A DNA stretch of 64,000 nucleotides from Macropodus opercularis (taxonomy: Eukaryota > Chordata > Actinopteri > Anabantiformes > Osphronemidae). The notes below the pieces were generated by a model that saw only the letters and a list, made by a program, of their open reading frames with translations, had not been told where the DNA came from and searched no databases. The position numbers were made by a program, and so were the translations under genes. Shown here piece by piece: positions 1-12,275 of this stretch. Position 1 is the first letter of the stretch. Every line of letters starts with the position of its first letter. The stretch is from the NCBI GenBank assembly GCA_030770545.1, contig CM061109.1, positions 2,046,001 through 2,110,000 on the forward strand, in the 5' to 3' direction.

Positions 1-2105
1 CCCACAGCCCATGAACTAAGCATATGCATAATACAAACTGAATTACTGAGGCGTCTAGGGTTCGCGTTGTGTTTGTTTGATTTACACAGACCCTATGCTC
101 TCGTGTTTAAAGCTGTTTGAAGCCACTTGGGCAGGAAAACATTTCTAAATGACAATAAAAAGGTCCAGATGACATGACTCCATTTAGATACAGATATATA
201 TTCAGTGATATAGCGCGGAGATTGTTGTAGTAGAGAGGCAGACCGATCTGCACGACAGGAGGCCTGTCAAATGAATATACATATGACAGTGGGACAGATG
301 GAGACCCACCTGTTCTGGTCCATGCTGTAAAAAGGACTTTTCTCCATTGTCTTGTAGTGTTTGCTAAAAATATTTTGTAACCTTGTATTATAACGTCTCT
401 GTCACGTAATGTCACCGAAGAGGATGTTTTACGGGTAAAAAGGGAGAATAACTTGTAAAGCATATGTAGCCTGTAGCCGTGAAAGCGTGATCCTATCTCA
501 AAGCTTGGAAATCTTACCGAATGTGACAATGTCGACACAGTCATTTTTAATTATAACACCAATTACATTCTATCACAGTCAGTTTCAGAGATGTGCAATG
601 AAACAAGTTCCCTACCACAGCTTTACTCCACTTCTCCCTTTCATCAGCAGTGTTAGGATGTGATAATGAGCAAACACTGTAATCCCACCAATTAACAGCC
701 TCACCTACCCCTTGGCTTGTCTGTGTGAGTTTCATAATTGAAAGTCTGATGGCGTCTAACACCGAATTTTCAGCATGTGTGAGACACGTGTCAGAAACAT
801 CAGGAAGCTTGTTATAATGCAGAATCTGGATTGTTCACCTCAAGTGTGAGACACAAAAGCGGCTGAAATGTCCCATGGATTCTAAATATCTGAGCACCAG
901 ATGAAGGTGGTCTTTGATTATCAGTGCAGATACTAGTCGTGCATAGATACTGACACTGGATATAGTGGCCTTGTTAGATTTGCTTGCTATTTATTATTGT
1001 TTGGTTTAAAGTTTGTCGAACTTTTGTTTGTTTGGTATCATGTCATAGATACATAGATCCTGTCTCAACAGGACCGGTATATGAATTTTGTGTGTTTATT
1101 TACTTTGGAAAGATTTTTCAGGACTGTGATGTGTGACCCCAGTGGAACACAGCAGCAATGACAAACTGCTTTAGGCTCGTCCTCAGCAACAGGCTGACGC
1201 TGTAAAATACTGAATTCACGATACAAGACCTATAGTAAGCGATGAGAGCATACTACTACGCATTACAGACTCTTGTAAGTGCCATTTTGCAGTTACATCA
1301 TATTCATTGTAAATGTGGTGGCCATGGAAACTCACGAAATTCCCACAGTGCCACTAACTGCGTGTTTAACTTCTTCTCTGTCTCTAGTGACCCGTCCCCG
1401 TATAAGTCTTAGTTTATCTAGTAATCTTAACGGGTGTAATTGATGCTGCAATAAAAAGGACACGACAAACCCCTCAGCTCACCATTTTGTTCTATTCTTC
1501 CATGTTTATATCAGCTTTGACATAACTGGCTCTACCTCACGTAATTCACTGAGTACGCATGCACATGTAAAACTACTCGCTCTGCATTTAGTACAACAAT
1601 TGTAGCTCTTTGGTCAGTTCTTCCTCGATTTAGCAGAATTGTTACATTTGTCTTCGCATCTTTCTTGTTTTCAGGATGGGAGCGATGTTGATAACAGTGT
1701 GGGGCTCGTGACCATGACGCACACTCACCAGAAAGGAGCTTGTTCGATCCTTAATGTTCCGGGTCTTCACCATTGTCCTCTGATGGCGAGTGACCTTTCC
1801 AGGGCACAGTAATCATTTTACAAAAAGCAGAAACAAGCCATTAAATCAAGAAACCATTCAAAAGGTGGTAGATAAAATAGAAAACCGTAATGTTTTTGCA
1901 GTCTTTACTTTCTGTTTTATTCCCCACTCGATTTGGTACAAAATGTCTAATTCCAGTAGTTAGGTAGATCACTACTTACATAAAAGTATATTTTATTACT
2001 GGGTGCTTATTAAATCTGGAAAAAAAATATATAGAATGAAAAAGACACCCAAGCTTTTGTCGTGGTTTCAGCTGATTCTGTTGTTTATCATAGATATTAT
2101 AATTA
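1..2105. other. Unassigned AT-rich DNA, no gene seen
   Basis: I see no recognisable repeat, exon or RNA gene here. The longest open frame is 145 codons on the minus strand (107-544). It has no domain I recognise, and I treat it as chance. Confidence 0.5.
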
Positions 2106-2108
2106 GTC

Positions 2109-2570
2109 GTGTCTTCCAGTAGCTTTCTACACAACCCCCCCCTCTCTCAGCAGGATGTTGCTAGAAGGACTACCTTGATAAGGGCAGCATGTCCCCACCA
2201 TGTCATTTACCATCTGTCCCTTTCTGGCCCTACAACAGCCACTTCCTTCACATCTATCCTCTGCCCGGGGATCAGGCCTCTCAGGTCTTGATGAATACCA
2301 CTGCGGCTCTTTCAATCATCCTGTCCCTTGGGGTCCTCGACACCCCTTTCGCCTGATTCCCCTATATCTCTCCATTCCTGCCTTCTCCCTCTTCACCCCT
2401 TGGTTCACCCTTTCTTTTCCCTTGCAGTGTCCCCTCCTACTCACCACCAGCCCTCCCTCCTCTTCCTACATTCCCTCCCTAAGGCTGGCATTCATCCAGA
2501 ATCCCACCATCTCTTCATGATAAAATCAAGACGGAAAAGAGCTGAGAACATTCCTTTCTGCTGTTTTTTT
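2109..2570. other. Pyrimidine-rich tract with a splice-acceptor-like site
   Basis: The top strand is dominated by C and T from about 2325 to 2520. A polypyrimidine run ending in CTTGCAG at 2421-2427 looks like a 3' splice acceptor. The sequence after it gives no conserved peptide in any frame. It may be an ancient repeat or simple low-complexity DNA; I cannot assign it. Confidence 0.3.
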
Positions 2571-4725
2571 TAAGTGGCACCAGGGGCTTCTGGCCTGAGT
2601 GACTGGCCATAAAAAGGGGACCTAAGAAGCATTACTAAGCTGAATTAGCCACTTGCTGTTTCTTTATAGTTAGCACTTATGTGTGATGGCAGTATGAAAT
2701 ACAGTTAATGTTCATCCTATAGGTGTCAGATGACACTAAAATAAAAACAAAAGGTCTCCTATGAAGTATTCCTGAAGCTCAAAACTATCCCAAAAAAGTC
2801 TGAACCTAGAAGAAAGTGACCAGACATAAAACGGTGTGGCATGTGTGCAGTCTTTGGTAAATCTGAAGAACTGCTGGGCTCAATACTGTTCCCTGCGTGT
2901 GCTGTACTGTCCTGCTTGGCACCGGTACAACCAGCACTGTGGCGCGATGCGACGGCTGCTCGCCACAATGCATTGATGTTATGTTCAACTTCTGAGCTTG
3001 TCTGTCTTGCTGACGAGCATTAGATCACCAGCAGACTGTGTTCCCATGGCAACGTGCGCTGGCTTCAGGCAGAATCTGAATCAAGGCTTGGATTTGCCTC
3101 TATTGCTCCTTCTCCACCATACCCTTTCAGGTTTGCCCCCCGAGGAGCTTTCCAGTCCCTCTGTCCCTTCAGTTTTTCTCAGCCTGTCTCATCTTTCGGC
3201 TGCTGACAGAGCATTTTGGATTTTCACTCTCTGCACGCACGCATACACATGCAATAATATGGAGACAGTTTCAGGCAACTATGTGCCCCATGCAAGATGA
3301 ACGGGGTGACAGGGGATACGAGGGAGACATGGGGATGAGGAAAGAAGAATTGTATAACGGCAACGGAGAAGATAGCAAAGGTAAAGCACAAAGTGGCTTT
3401 AGGGTGGCACCGGCGCAGGACATCGACCTCTGTGACAGCGCGGACAGAAGACGTGCCAGTGACTGACAATAAATTCTGATCCTTTTCACAGCTGCACTGC
3501 ATGGAGCAAAGCAAGGGTGTGGGCTCACATCAGAGGGATTTATGCGCGTGTGCATGCACACTGGTGAGTTATTGACTTTGCATGCCGCATGATGGAGATA
3601 AATTGGACACGAGAACAAACGAGGTTGGCAGAGAGTGCATGTGAAGGAAGGAGTGTGTGTGTGGGGGGGTGGGGTGGAGATGAGCCACTGACTTCCTGGG
3701 CTCCAGGCCAGAACAGAACTATTCAGCTATGATGTACACACACTGTAGAGCAGGAGGGATTATCACGCCCAACGACTGCAATAAAAACACAATGCATAAT
3801 ATTTCATTTTCGTTTGCAAAGGTATGAGCGGGATTATGCTATTGTCTGGAAATATATGTAGAATATTACATTGCATTGTCTTGAAAATGAAGGTATTCTT
3901 AATGGAAGAAAAAAATAATTCTCTTTATCAGGAATTGGAAAATTTATGCACTTACAAATCCAGGAGCATTTTTATAATCCCTGCTCTTCTGACAATCAGC
4001 GGAGAACTGGAGGGGAGTTGTGATTAAGTGAGTTGGAGCTCAGCCTCTGTGGCAGACAGCACAAACATTTTCTTACTAGCAAGTTCCTGGCAAGATCATA
4101 ACCAACGCAAGCCCAGCCCCTGCTGTTTCTACCTGCTGTTGTCTTGTGTCGGTGGCCCAGACATTTACATTTCTCTCTTAAAGTATATCCGTGTAAACTC
4201 TCATTCCCTATGTGTTGAACTGCCAGACAGCATGCTCCTAGATCACAGACAGCCTTCCACCACTCACACATGCAGCCACATCGTGTTTCCTCCTCCACTG
4301 GCTGGACAACCTGCTATTCACCATCTACAGCAGGTACCTGGACCGTGTTCCAGACGTTGAACTCAGCTCATAACCTTTTCAAACTGAGGGTTAGACTTAC
4401 TGACAGTGAAGATTCCAGTTGACTAGTTTGTTCTCTGTTCGTCTGCTAGATGTTGCCTTTCTCCTACTAAACAGGATGTGTTTCTAAATCATATTTAAAA
4501 GTGATTGTCGTCCACCGCTGTGTATATTGACATTAGGTCTATGTGGGACTGTATTGGCAGCTACCTGTATTAACAAAAGGGAAACTGCAAAGAGTTCTCT
4601 AAAATACCAAACTTCAGGACGAAGTTAGTGACTCTGGAATATTTTATAGATTAATTAAATCGAAAATCGTGAGAATACTACTCACAATAACTTAATAGAG
4701 CCAAGCAGAGAGCAGTGCTAGGTGA
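2571..4725. other. Unassigned DNA, no gene seen
   Basis: There are only short unrecognised open frames on both strands (up to about 115 codons) and a short GT/G-rich run near 3650-3680. No repeat family is identified. Confidence 0.45.
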
Positions 4726-5890
4726 GATTTTCAGGTAAGAGAAGGTGAGTTGGTTTCCATTGCTAGCATGCAGCTGGCAGTCACTTCCCTGGAGACTCCT
4801 TCCTGAAGGTCTGCTCTTCTGCAGTAGCACACAAGCAACAACACGCTATGAATAAATCCTGTTGAGAAGCACCAACACCGTGCACACGCCAACAATCTCC
4901 CACAAAGATAAATAATCTCAAAACAATCACAGAAGACATATAAACGGTGAGACAGGAGAGATCTGCAAACCACACCAGAAAAGAGCAGGATACCAGTCCA
5001 GGTCTGATGGTCACAAGGCAAATACACAATTTACAGGAACAGGCACAAGATGTAGTCAGGACAGGAACAGGCTGGAAAGTGGACAAAGTCAAAGCTGGCA
5101 GTGAGAACAGCACCATAACTAGTCCGAAACACAGGAGAATGTGATTCGTTTGTGGGAAATGAAGCGGTAAAGCCAAAACCCAAAGACAAGAAGATTCACA
5201 CCTTTCACTGTGTTTCTGACTGAGTCTGTGTGTATTCAGCACTTGGTTTAACCAGACCACAGCTCATTTCACCTTGTATCCTGAATGTCTGAACCTTCAA
5301 GATGAAAGCAGCTGGTGCAGCAGATCTCATAGATGTGCTTTCACGTGCTCCTTTAACTGCTGGGCCTGCATCCTAACCGCCAGTCGATTTAACCCTGTGA
5401 TGACCGACACATCAAAACATTGCTAGAAGATAACATGTATTTGGAAATAACTGCATGAAGGTTCTACAGTGAAGAAGCCCAAAAGGTCAAGAAGACTTCA
5501 TATAGAGGTGGTAGAGATCGACAGAGGAACAACACTGAGTAACGATGCTAAGCAGGAATTACAGTGTAGAGAATCAGGAAGCTGAACAAACAGGGCACAA
5601 GGAAACACGTTAACAATGGACAAACAAACTTACAAGATAAGCTTAGACAGAACAAACAAACAAGATGTGCAATGCAAACAGCAGGTGAGACACAAACACA
5701 CACACTGACTGGGGTTAACTGCGACAAACTGACAAGGTGAGTGTTTCTACGTGATGAAATGGCTTCCAGGTGAAAATGATTGGCCATGATGAGCTTGGCC
5801 GTGGAGGCAAACCAGGAAGAGGCGTCTGCTTGGGCAGGACAAGACCGGACTGTTACAGCTCCAGGAGCCTCGGTGGGATCGGCTGGGATT
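4726..5890 (-). repeat. A-rich degenerate interspersed DNA, possibly antisense LTR-like
   Basis: The top strand is rich in ACAAAC, AACAGG and AGGAACAGG words, with a break around 5145-5550. This resembles the antisense strand of decayed gypsy-type LTRs in fish; the intact LTR at 62075 has the same texture when read antisense. The 159-codon minus-strand open frame at 4781-5260 lies in this material and looks like LTR-type leader sequence, not a protein. The assignment rests on texture only and is weak. Confidence 0.25.
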
Positions 5891-7475
5891 CCCTCAAGGC
5901 ACAACTAGTTGGTTGAAACACACTGAATTACTCCAGAGAGGTGAGGTAGTTAATCCTTGAATTACATAAAATGGCTGCTGTTACATGTTGGTGGACAATC
6001 TATTGAAATCCGCCTGCGTTTGAGTTTTATTTAATTTTTTTTCTTTTGTTACACGCACACTGTTGTGTTGAAGGCAGCCTCCTCTCCAACTTGAAGAAAT
6101 GAAAAGACTGGCTGGAAACATGTACTGAGTTCGCTGATGTACTGCTTTGGACCTTGCATGTTTCAAAAGTGACCACAGGTTATTAAGGCAGTGAATTTAA
6201 TAATAACAATTTAATTTGCGATACATGTTCTGTTTCTCAGTCTGTGTCTGACACGTGTATTTCAGAGCACTAAATCTGGCAAAGCATGTTAGGCATTACA
6301 ATTATCTTACCAATTAAATGGCTCCTGGGGGAGACTTGTCAAAGGAAAATGCCTCAGGTCACTAATATTCAGAGATGCACTTTGATGGTTCATCATAGTG
6401 CTGCGTGTAACATTTTTAAATGCTTGGCTGAGACATATTTCCAGATATTTCAGTCATTTACAAGCATTTAGAACCTGATTATGTCTGTTTAAATGCTGAG
6501 TGACAGTCCAGATGTTTTTTTCGTGACAGTGGTGCTGGGGCTGGCAGAGCCACGTCATTACCACCAGTAACTAATTGAGGAGCTGTTGCAGCTGTGCAAA
6601 TTACAGCTGACCTTTGTGTTGACATACACACAAGACACTGTAGGTAGCTTGAAAAAATGAAAATGTTAGATCCCGTTCACTGTGGAAAATATCAAAATTC
6701 AATGCTTCAAAAAGTGTGATTCTGTGTTTATTAAAGTTAAGGAGGTTCAAAAGTGGGGAAATGACTCACGACCGTCATGGTTGTAACCACAAAAACACAC
6801 AGTTTTGTCTTTGCTTGACCTTCTGACTCTCACAAGAAGCAAATAAAAATAGTAATAAATCCTGCACGTAGAGTTAGGGTTAAATTTATGTATTCACAAT
6901 TATGTACATTCTGAAATTGCTGGATACCTGACTGACAGTCTGCCCTACTCAAGTTTTCCTAATATTAAATTTCATCAATTAATGGACACATTGTCTGGCT
7001 GTCTTTTTATACTGGGTGGTTTCAGTTCTGCTTCACAAGCTGCAGGAGCTGATGTAGTCTGGTGTGATCCCATCGGAGAACCTCAGCCAGCTGGTGCAGC
7101 AGCCTGGGAAACGCATGGCCGGCATCACTGTGGAGTCCCAAGTTTAAATACAGATGCCACTGTTTTGATTCCTGCTGCCTGCCTCTGCAGCATGTGTGTG
7201 TTAATATGTATTTGTGTTCATGTATTTGTGCCAGAGGCCAACGAGGGAATTAAAAACGCCCCTTCACCCACAGAGGAAGCAGCAAAGCCCAAACACATCT
7301 GTGACTGTTTTGCCATTGTCATATCTCTCTGTTTCATAATATAAAAAAATCTGATCTTTACCAACAGATTATTCTTGTTTTAAAACGTTCTAATAATTTA
7401 TTTGTATTTTCCTTTTCTCCACGTTTCACACAATCCCTTTATCTCTTCCACATTTATGGGGATATAGGCAAACAC
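5891..7475. other. Repeat-poor noncoding DNA
   Basis: No gene or clear repeat is visible. The part at 6286-6620 is free of low complexity and includes two CAGCTG E-boxes close together (about 6591-6615) and TAATTG, so it could be regulatory. That is inference only. Confidence 0.35.
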
Positions 7476-7479
7476 AAAC

Positions 7480-8066
7480 AACTCTGTTTTGGATTTAGGT
7501 CTGGTTTGTCCCATCTAAGAGTTTGATCTAAACCATTCCATTGTATGCTGTAAAGTGAACAGATTGTTGATATTGTCTTCAAATATTTCCCTGTATTTAG
7601 CTCTGTCCAGCTTCCCATCATCTCTGATCAGCTTCCCTGTCCCTGCTGAGGAAAAGTATCCCCACAACATGATGCTGCCTCCACCGTTTCTGGCCAGTCA
7701 GGGATGGCGTTGTTCGGTGTTCTCGTTTGAACAGAGGACCTTCTTCTACATGTCTGCATGTTGCCCATGAGGTTTGTTTCAAACTGCAAACATGACGTCT
7801 TATGACTTTCTTGGCCTTCAAATGAAGACCACTGACACAATCCTCCCGCCTGAACTTAGTTCTCTTTTCCCAGGCTGTCAGTGTACAGTAGGTGGAGGTT
7901 TGCTGTTGGAAGATACTCTTTCCATTTTCAGATGATGGATTGAGATGACGCGTCTAGAGATGTTGGAATCTTTTTTCTCTTTCACATAAAATTCTAGTAA
8001 AATACACTCGGGTATGTGGTTGTTACATGTAAATGACAAAAGGTTCAAGTCGTATGAATACATTTC
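7480..8066 (-). mobile_element. Tc1/mariner-like transposon relic, family 2 (transposase antisense)
   Basis: Reading the minus strand at 7635-7682 gives GGSIMLWGYFSSAGTG, the hallmark block around the second catalytic aspartate region of fish Tc1-like transposases. Further left, the top strand carries the antisense of the segment preceding the DDE E motif. Toward the right, the antisense of the N-terminal helix-turn-helix region is recognisable near 7910-7960. The segment ends near 8066 in sequence like the subterminal repeat of this family (GTTACATGTAAATGACAAAA and onward). A full element should be about 1.6 kb; this copy is under 600 bp, so it has large internal deletions and frame breaks. 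It is not functional. Confidence 0.75.
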
Positions 8067-8720
8067 ATCTCTTTCATCCATTCTCTGTTACAGCTTTGCT
8101 TTCTGCATTCTGAATATAATCCTAATCACAACCCAAATAAATCTTCCTGCACCTTTTTCACTTTTCTCTATTATCCTCAGTATCTGTACTATCTCTTCTG
8201 CTCTTTCCATCTAATGTCACATAGTGGGGAAGGTACGGATTGCTGAGATGATTTATGTCTGATACACCCTCTCCCTTGAGCCCCATTGATTTCCAGCTTA
8301 GTGAAATGTCATAGATATGTGATGGTAACCAAATCGTACATCACAGGATGAAGAAATGTCAATTTAGGGGAGATGTACTGTGCCTTGTACTGCAGTCTTC
8401 TTTCTTTTTCACGTACGTATGAGAAAAATATGAAAGACAGATTTGCGCTTCAACGTTCCTCCTTAAATCCATCCTCCAACATTTCAAGAATTTGCTCACA
8501 GCACATGTGAGTTGACTGAGTGGTCGTGAGGCTGTCTGTGATGAAAGATCTAAGGTTCGTGTCAGAGTAGCAGTTAGTGTGAACAACATAAATAAAGCCA
8601 TCGTGTCAGAGGCTTTGCCTCAGGTGCTGAACGGTTGAGGCAGCTGAACACCTTGCAATCACTTCCGACAAAGAAATGCAGTCACACACAAAGAAGAAAA
8701 AGGCAACAGCATTTCTCTTT
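8067..8720. other. Unassigned DNA
   Basis: I see no gene, RNA or recognisable repeat between the Tc1 relic and the CA microsatellite. Confidence 0.4.
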
Positions 8721-8741
8721 CACACACACACACACACACAC
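8721..8741. repeat. (CA)n microsatellite
   Basis: About ten uninterrupted CA dinucleotides. Confidence 0.95.
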
Positions 8742-9865
8742 GTACATTCCAAGTGCAGATGAGCTAAGCCTCACACCCTCATTTAGACGGAGACATGGTG
8801 ATAATTAAAGTCACAGTCTTGGCTCTGCTTGCATCTGCTCTGTGTGCGTTTGCACTCGTGTTCACATGTGCATGTGAATGTCTGTGTGCGAGCATGTCTT
8901 TGTTGGTCGTTTGAGCATGACTGTGAGATGGGAGCGAGTGTGATGAAGTAGGTAATTCTCTTTTTCTTAATTCTTCAAAATCGGTTTGCTTTAAAAGACT
9001 CCTTTAAGAGGACGCAGTGCATTTGTTGGATACTAACTGGAGACACTGGAAGTTTGGAGTTTTAATGTACCCGAAAGTGTGTTTCTTGTTTTGTACCAGC
9101 TGTTATTTGCACATGGTTGCTGTTGCTATAGTAACTAAATGAACTACTGAGCTTACATAGTGATAACATACAAATAACAGTTAGGTGGGACTATGACAAG
9201 TTGTTGACTTATTCTGTGAATCATTTTTAAAGACAAACATTTTTATTGTGTATATCTTAACTTCATATACAATATGTGTAAGTCATATGTTTTTTACGCA
9301 TCTATCCTTATACATATTCATAAGCTTACATCAATTGTATGAACTTGAACACAAACTGTCCACTTGTGCTACTGCTGAGCTGGAGATGCAGCCTGGGTGG
9401 CTCCACAGTGACTGGGCAGAACACAAACAAACATGCAGTGAAAATAAATTTGGAGAGAAAACTACTGTAAATCAAGCAGGGATTGTCTTTCGCCTCAAGA
9501 AATATACATGCATTCATCCACAATTGGCAGGTCTGCACCGCAGTCTGTATATTATTGCTGTCCATTAAAATAATCATGTCAGCAGAAGAATGTGCGCCGT
9601 GATATACGGTGATCCAGTGGATGGGTAACGACCCATGTGTTGGACACATGGGACACCTCACTAACCACTTCATGAGCTGAGATAGAAACAATGACTGTGC
9701 ACTTCTGTGTGCGTAGGTGTGTGTGTGCGTGTGTCTGGATGTTCAGTACCCTTTGTGTTTACGTCTGTTGGTGTGTACATCTCATACGCACAACTGTATG
9801 TATGCGTTAGCACATAAATGCCAGCAAATGCAGAAATTGAGGCCCAGTAAAGTCAAAGGGAAGAG
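8742..9865. other. Unassigned DNA with GT-rich patches
   Basis: There are GT-rich stretches around 8845-8900 and 9710-9740. A small perfect inverted repeat has arms CCCATGTGT at 9632-9640 and its complement at 9644-9652. No gene is supported; open frames reach about 120 codons but are not recognisable. Confidence 0.4.
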
Positions 9866-10485
9866 AACATAGTTTATTTGAACCCCAGCTGATTTTGTAA
9901 GTTTGCCCACTAACAAAGAAATGATGAGTCTATAATGTCAATGCTACGTTTATTTGAACAGTGAGAGACACAACAATAACCACAAAATCTAGAAAAATGC
10001 ATTTCAGAATTAAGTTATAAATTAATTAGCATTGTCATTATTGCAAAACGTGCTCTAGTACCTGGGGAGCAAACCTTTGTTGGCAGACAGAGCTCAGTCA
10101 TTTCTTGTAGTTGGCCACAAGGTTTGCTCACATCTCAGGGGGATGTTGGTCCACTCCTCTTTGCAGATCTTCTCCAAGTCATTAATGTTTCATGGCTGAT
10201 GTTTGGCAACTCAAACCTTCAGATCCCTCCACAGATTTTCTTTGGGATGAAGGTCTGGACAGGTCTGGAAGGTCACTCCATGACCTTACTATGCTTCTTC
10301 TTGAGCCAATGCTTTGTTGTCTTGGCCTTGAGTTTTCTATCATTGTCATGCTGGACCCAACCACGACCCATTTCAATGCCCTGACTGAGGGAAGCAGGTC
10401 CTCACCCAAAACTTGACGGTACATGGCCCCATACATCCTCCATTTGATGTGGTGCGATTGTCCTGTACCCTTGGCAGAACCTATG
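9866..10485 (-). mobile_element. Tc1/mariner-like transposon relic, family 1 (3' half, antisense)
   Basis: The top strand from about 9880 carries the antisense of a common fish Tc1-like element. First comes the terminal region (TTTGCCCACTAACAAAGAAA, then GTTTATTTGAACAGTGAGAG), then the transposase C-terminus. The minus strand at 10214-10258 reads PDLHPKENLWRDLKV, the block containing the third acidic catalytic residue (E) of the DDE triad. Further upstream in coding sense, GAMYRQVLGEDLLPS is recognisable near 10395-10440. The region around the second D is frame-shifted, and everything N-terminal of about 10485 is missing, replaced by an L2-type LINE end. It is clearly a dead, truncated copy. 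Confidence 0.85.
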
Positions 10486-10489
10486 AAGC

Positions 10490-10552
10490 TCTTGTCCTGA
10501 GGAACCAGCTTCCAGTTCAGGTTTGGAAACCAGACTTCCTGTCTACATTTAA
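10490..10552 (+). mobile_element. L2-type LINE 3' end, left part
   Basis: The sequence matches the end of the reverse-transcriptase ORF of a common teleost L2-type LINE (coding for GNQLPVQVWKPDFLSTFK in plus sense). It runs to the CTACATTTAA motif at 10543-10552 and then stops. It resumes at 10996 with the same ACATTTAA, so the LINE was split by the following insertion. Confidence 0.6.
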
Positions 10553-10995
10553 ATGCCCCCTGTGCAAACACAGGGCAGACATTCTAGTACATTTAGATGG
10601 CTCTAGGCTGCATGTAGACGCACACAGCTTATGTAAGTGCACTAGTCCAATCCCTTTCCAGAACGATCCATTCAGAATTCCTCACCTTGTCAGTGTAGAC
10701 TAGGGTCTGTCATATCACAGTCCCACCTGAGACTCGCAACAAACCTCGCTGAAGGTAGATATCAGAAAGTTGTGCTAGTAACAACCATTGTCATTGCTCA
10801 GTGAGACTGAGTTTGGCTTATGTTGGTTACTGCCGTTACCTGGATGATGGGAAGGATGCTGAGACCTGACCTTAGACTTGAAGAGCAGTTTCAGACAGGC
10901 CAGTGGAGGCGATGTTCAGGTTTGTTTTGGCATAAAGGCAGTATATTGAGACATCCAGGTCCAATGCACGTTTAGCCTGAAAAGCATAACAGAGG
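10553..10995. mobile_element. 443-bp insertion inside L2-type LINE, 8-bp target duplication
   Basis: The segment is bracketed by the direct repeat ACATTTAA at 10545-10552 and 10996-11003, and the LINE sequence is continuous if one copy is removed. An 8-bp duplication is typical of hAT-superfamily insertions. I do not see convincing terminal inverted repeats; a small GCCC...GGGC hairpin sits close to the left end (10555-10577). The insert has no recognisable protein, so it is probably a nonautonomous element. Confidence 0.45.
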
Positions 10996-11462
10996 ACATT
11001 TAAAACTAGGCTTTAATGAAGCGTATCGTTGGAGAAGGCTCAGGCCACGCTCAACCACTCTTGGACTGCTGGGAGGCCTCTTTGAAACACGGAGCTCCTC
11101 TACGTTTCTCACCGTCCCTCCTTCTAAGCACATGCTGCTCATGCAAATAAATACCCCCTTCCTTAACAGAGGTGGAGGCCCCAGACACAACCTGTCATCC
11201 ATTTATCATGCTGCCCTTTCATCTGTTCCCAGATAGATCAAGGCCACTTCACAAGTCTCCCAGGAAGGTCACACTTAACGACACTGTAATGGTGGTAGGA
11301 GGAGTCACAGCAGCCGAGAGATTTGCATCCACTCACTCCTCCTCCTTCCTTTGTTCACCTAATGGGCATGTTCTATATAGTTGTAATTATGTTTTCTTTA
11401 AGGTCCTAAACCTTAGATTGTGATGTGCCTTGAAAGTACTTTTATTGTGAATTGGTGAAAAA
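10996..11462 (+). mobile_element. L2-type LINE 3' end, right part and 3' UTR
   Basis: After ACATTTAA the sequence follows the 3' UTR of the teleost L2-type element (ACTAGGCTTTAATG, then GGACTGCTGGGAGGCCTC). It ends with the typical block TTTAAGGTCCTAAACCTTAG ... GTGCCTTGAAAG ... GTGAATTGGTG at 11395-11460. Divergence is high. The middle part (about 11200-11360) matches less clearly and may contain another insertion or loss. Confidence 0.6.
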
Positions 11463-12160
11463 AATCGTGCTCGTGTTTGTGGTCATGTCTGTATGACATA
11501 TAATATTGAGAGAAAGATAAAAAGCTGTTTATTTGAGGGTAACAGGATAAGAAACAACCACTGCTCTGCTCTGCAGAGAAAGTCAACAGACACAAACAGG
11601 AGAGGGTGAAAGAGAGGGAAAGCTAAGAAACCATACCAGAAAAATAAAACCCTTTTGGGATTAGTTTCCAATTTACAGTTGTTATCAAGCTATCGAAGAA
11701 AACCAGCTTATAGTAAGGGAACAGTGAGAAGTTGTTGAAGCGGATTACAGCACTAAAAGGATCAGAAGAAAAGCAGCAGCTCAGGTGAGGTTGCAGGGTT
11801 ATCACCAGGGTGAATTTCAGTAGCACGACAGAACCCAAAAGTTAAAAATACACTGGGTTAGAATCTTTGGATTGTTTTCTATTTATTCATTGTTTTGCAG
11901 GGAACACGTTGCTCAGAGTCCTTGTGGTTCTTTATTTGTTATGATACTGACACTGTTGAACCTTGTTTTATATTGTGACAATATAAAACGTTATGTTGCC
12001 CTGGGTTTCATATATATTGAGATATTCTATAAATTAATGAATTTCATTTATGGATGATGAAATTATTCACAACCTCTTGTTTTCGTAGTGTTTTAGAGAC
12101 AGTTTGATTAGATTTTTTTTTATCAATGATCTCAATAAAGTGGAAAATCCTAAGCCTGTG
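11463..12160. other. Unassigned AT-rich DNA
   Basis: I see no gene or assignable repeat. Confidence 0.4.
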
Positions 12161-12164
12161 CTTA

Positions 12165-12275
12165 GTGTCAGTGTGCATGTATAGTGTCCAGTACACCCAA
12201 CTGTGGGCGGTGCCACACCACAGTGACCAGCAGTCCTCCTCTTCTGAGAGAGGACAATTCTAACCACTGCGCCAA
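12165..12275 (-). mobile_element. tRNA-derived SINE head, antisense fragment
   Basis: The minus strand reads TGGCGCAGTGGTTAGAATTG at the right end (near 12256-12275), an A-box-like start typical of teleost tRNA-derived SINEs. It is followed by a decayed head region. The B box is not clearly preserved and no tail is present. Confidence 0.45.

Noticed and set aside
107..544. 145-codon open frame on the minus strand
   Set aside because: No recognisable domain, no splice or promoter context, and this length is expected by chance in 64 kb on six frames.
2411..2427. Splice-acceptor-like polypyrimidine tract plus CAG
   Set aside because: No open conserved exon follows and such sites occur by chance in C/T-rich DNA.
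4781..5260. 159-codon open frame on the minus strand, leucine- and cysteine-rich
   Set aside because: It lies in A-rich (antisense T-rich) LTR-like repeat DNA; the hydrophobic look follows from base composition, not from a membrane protein.
10182..10571. 129-codon minus-strand frame that could be read as an intact transposase fragment
   Set aside because: Only its middle part follows the Tc1 transposase; it then leaves the true frame, and its start lies in unrelated inserted DNA.
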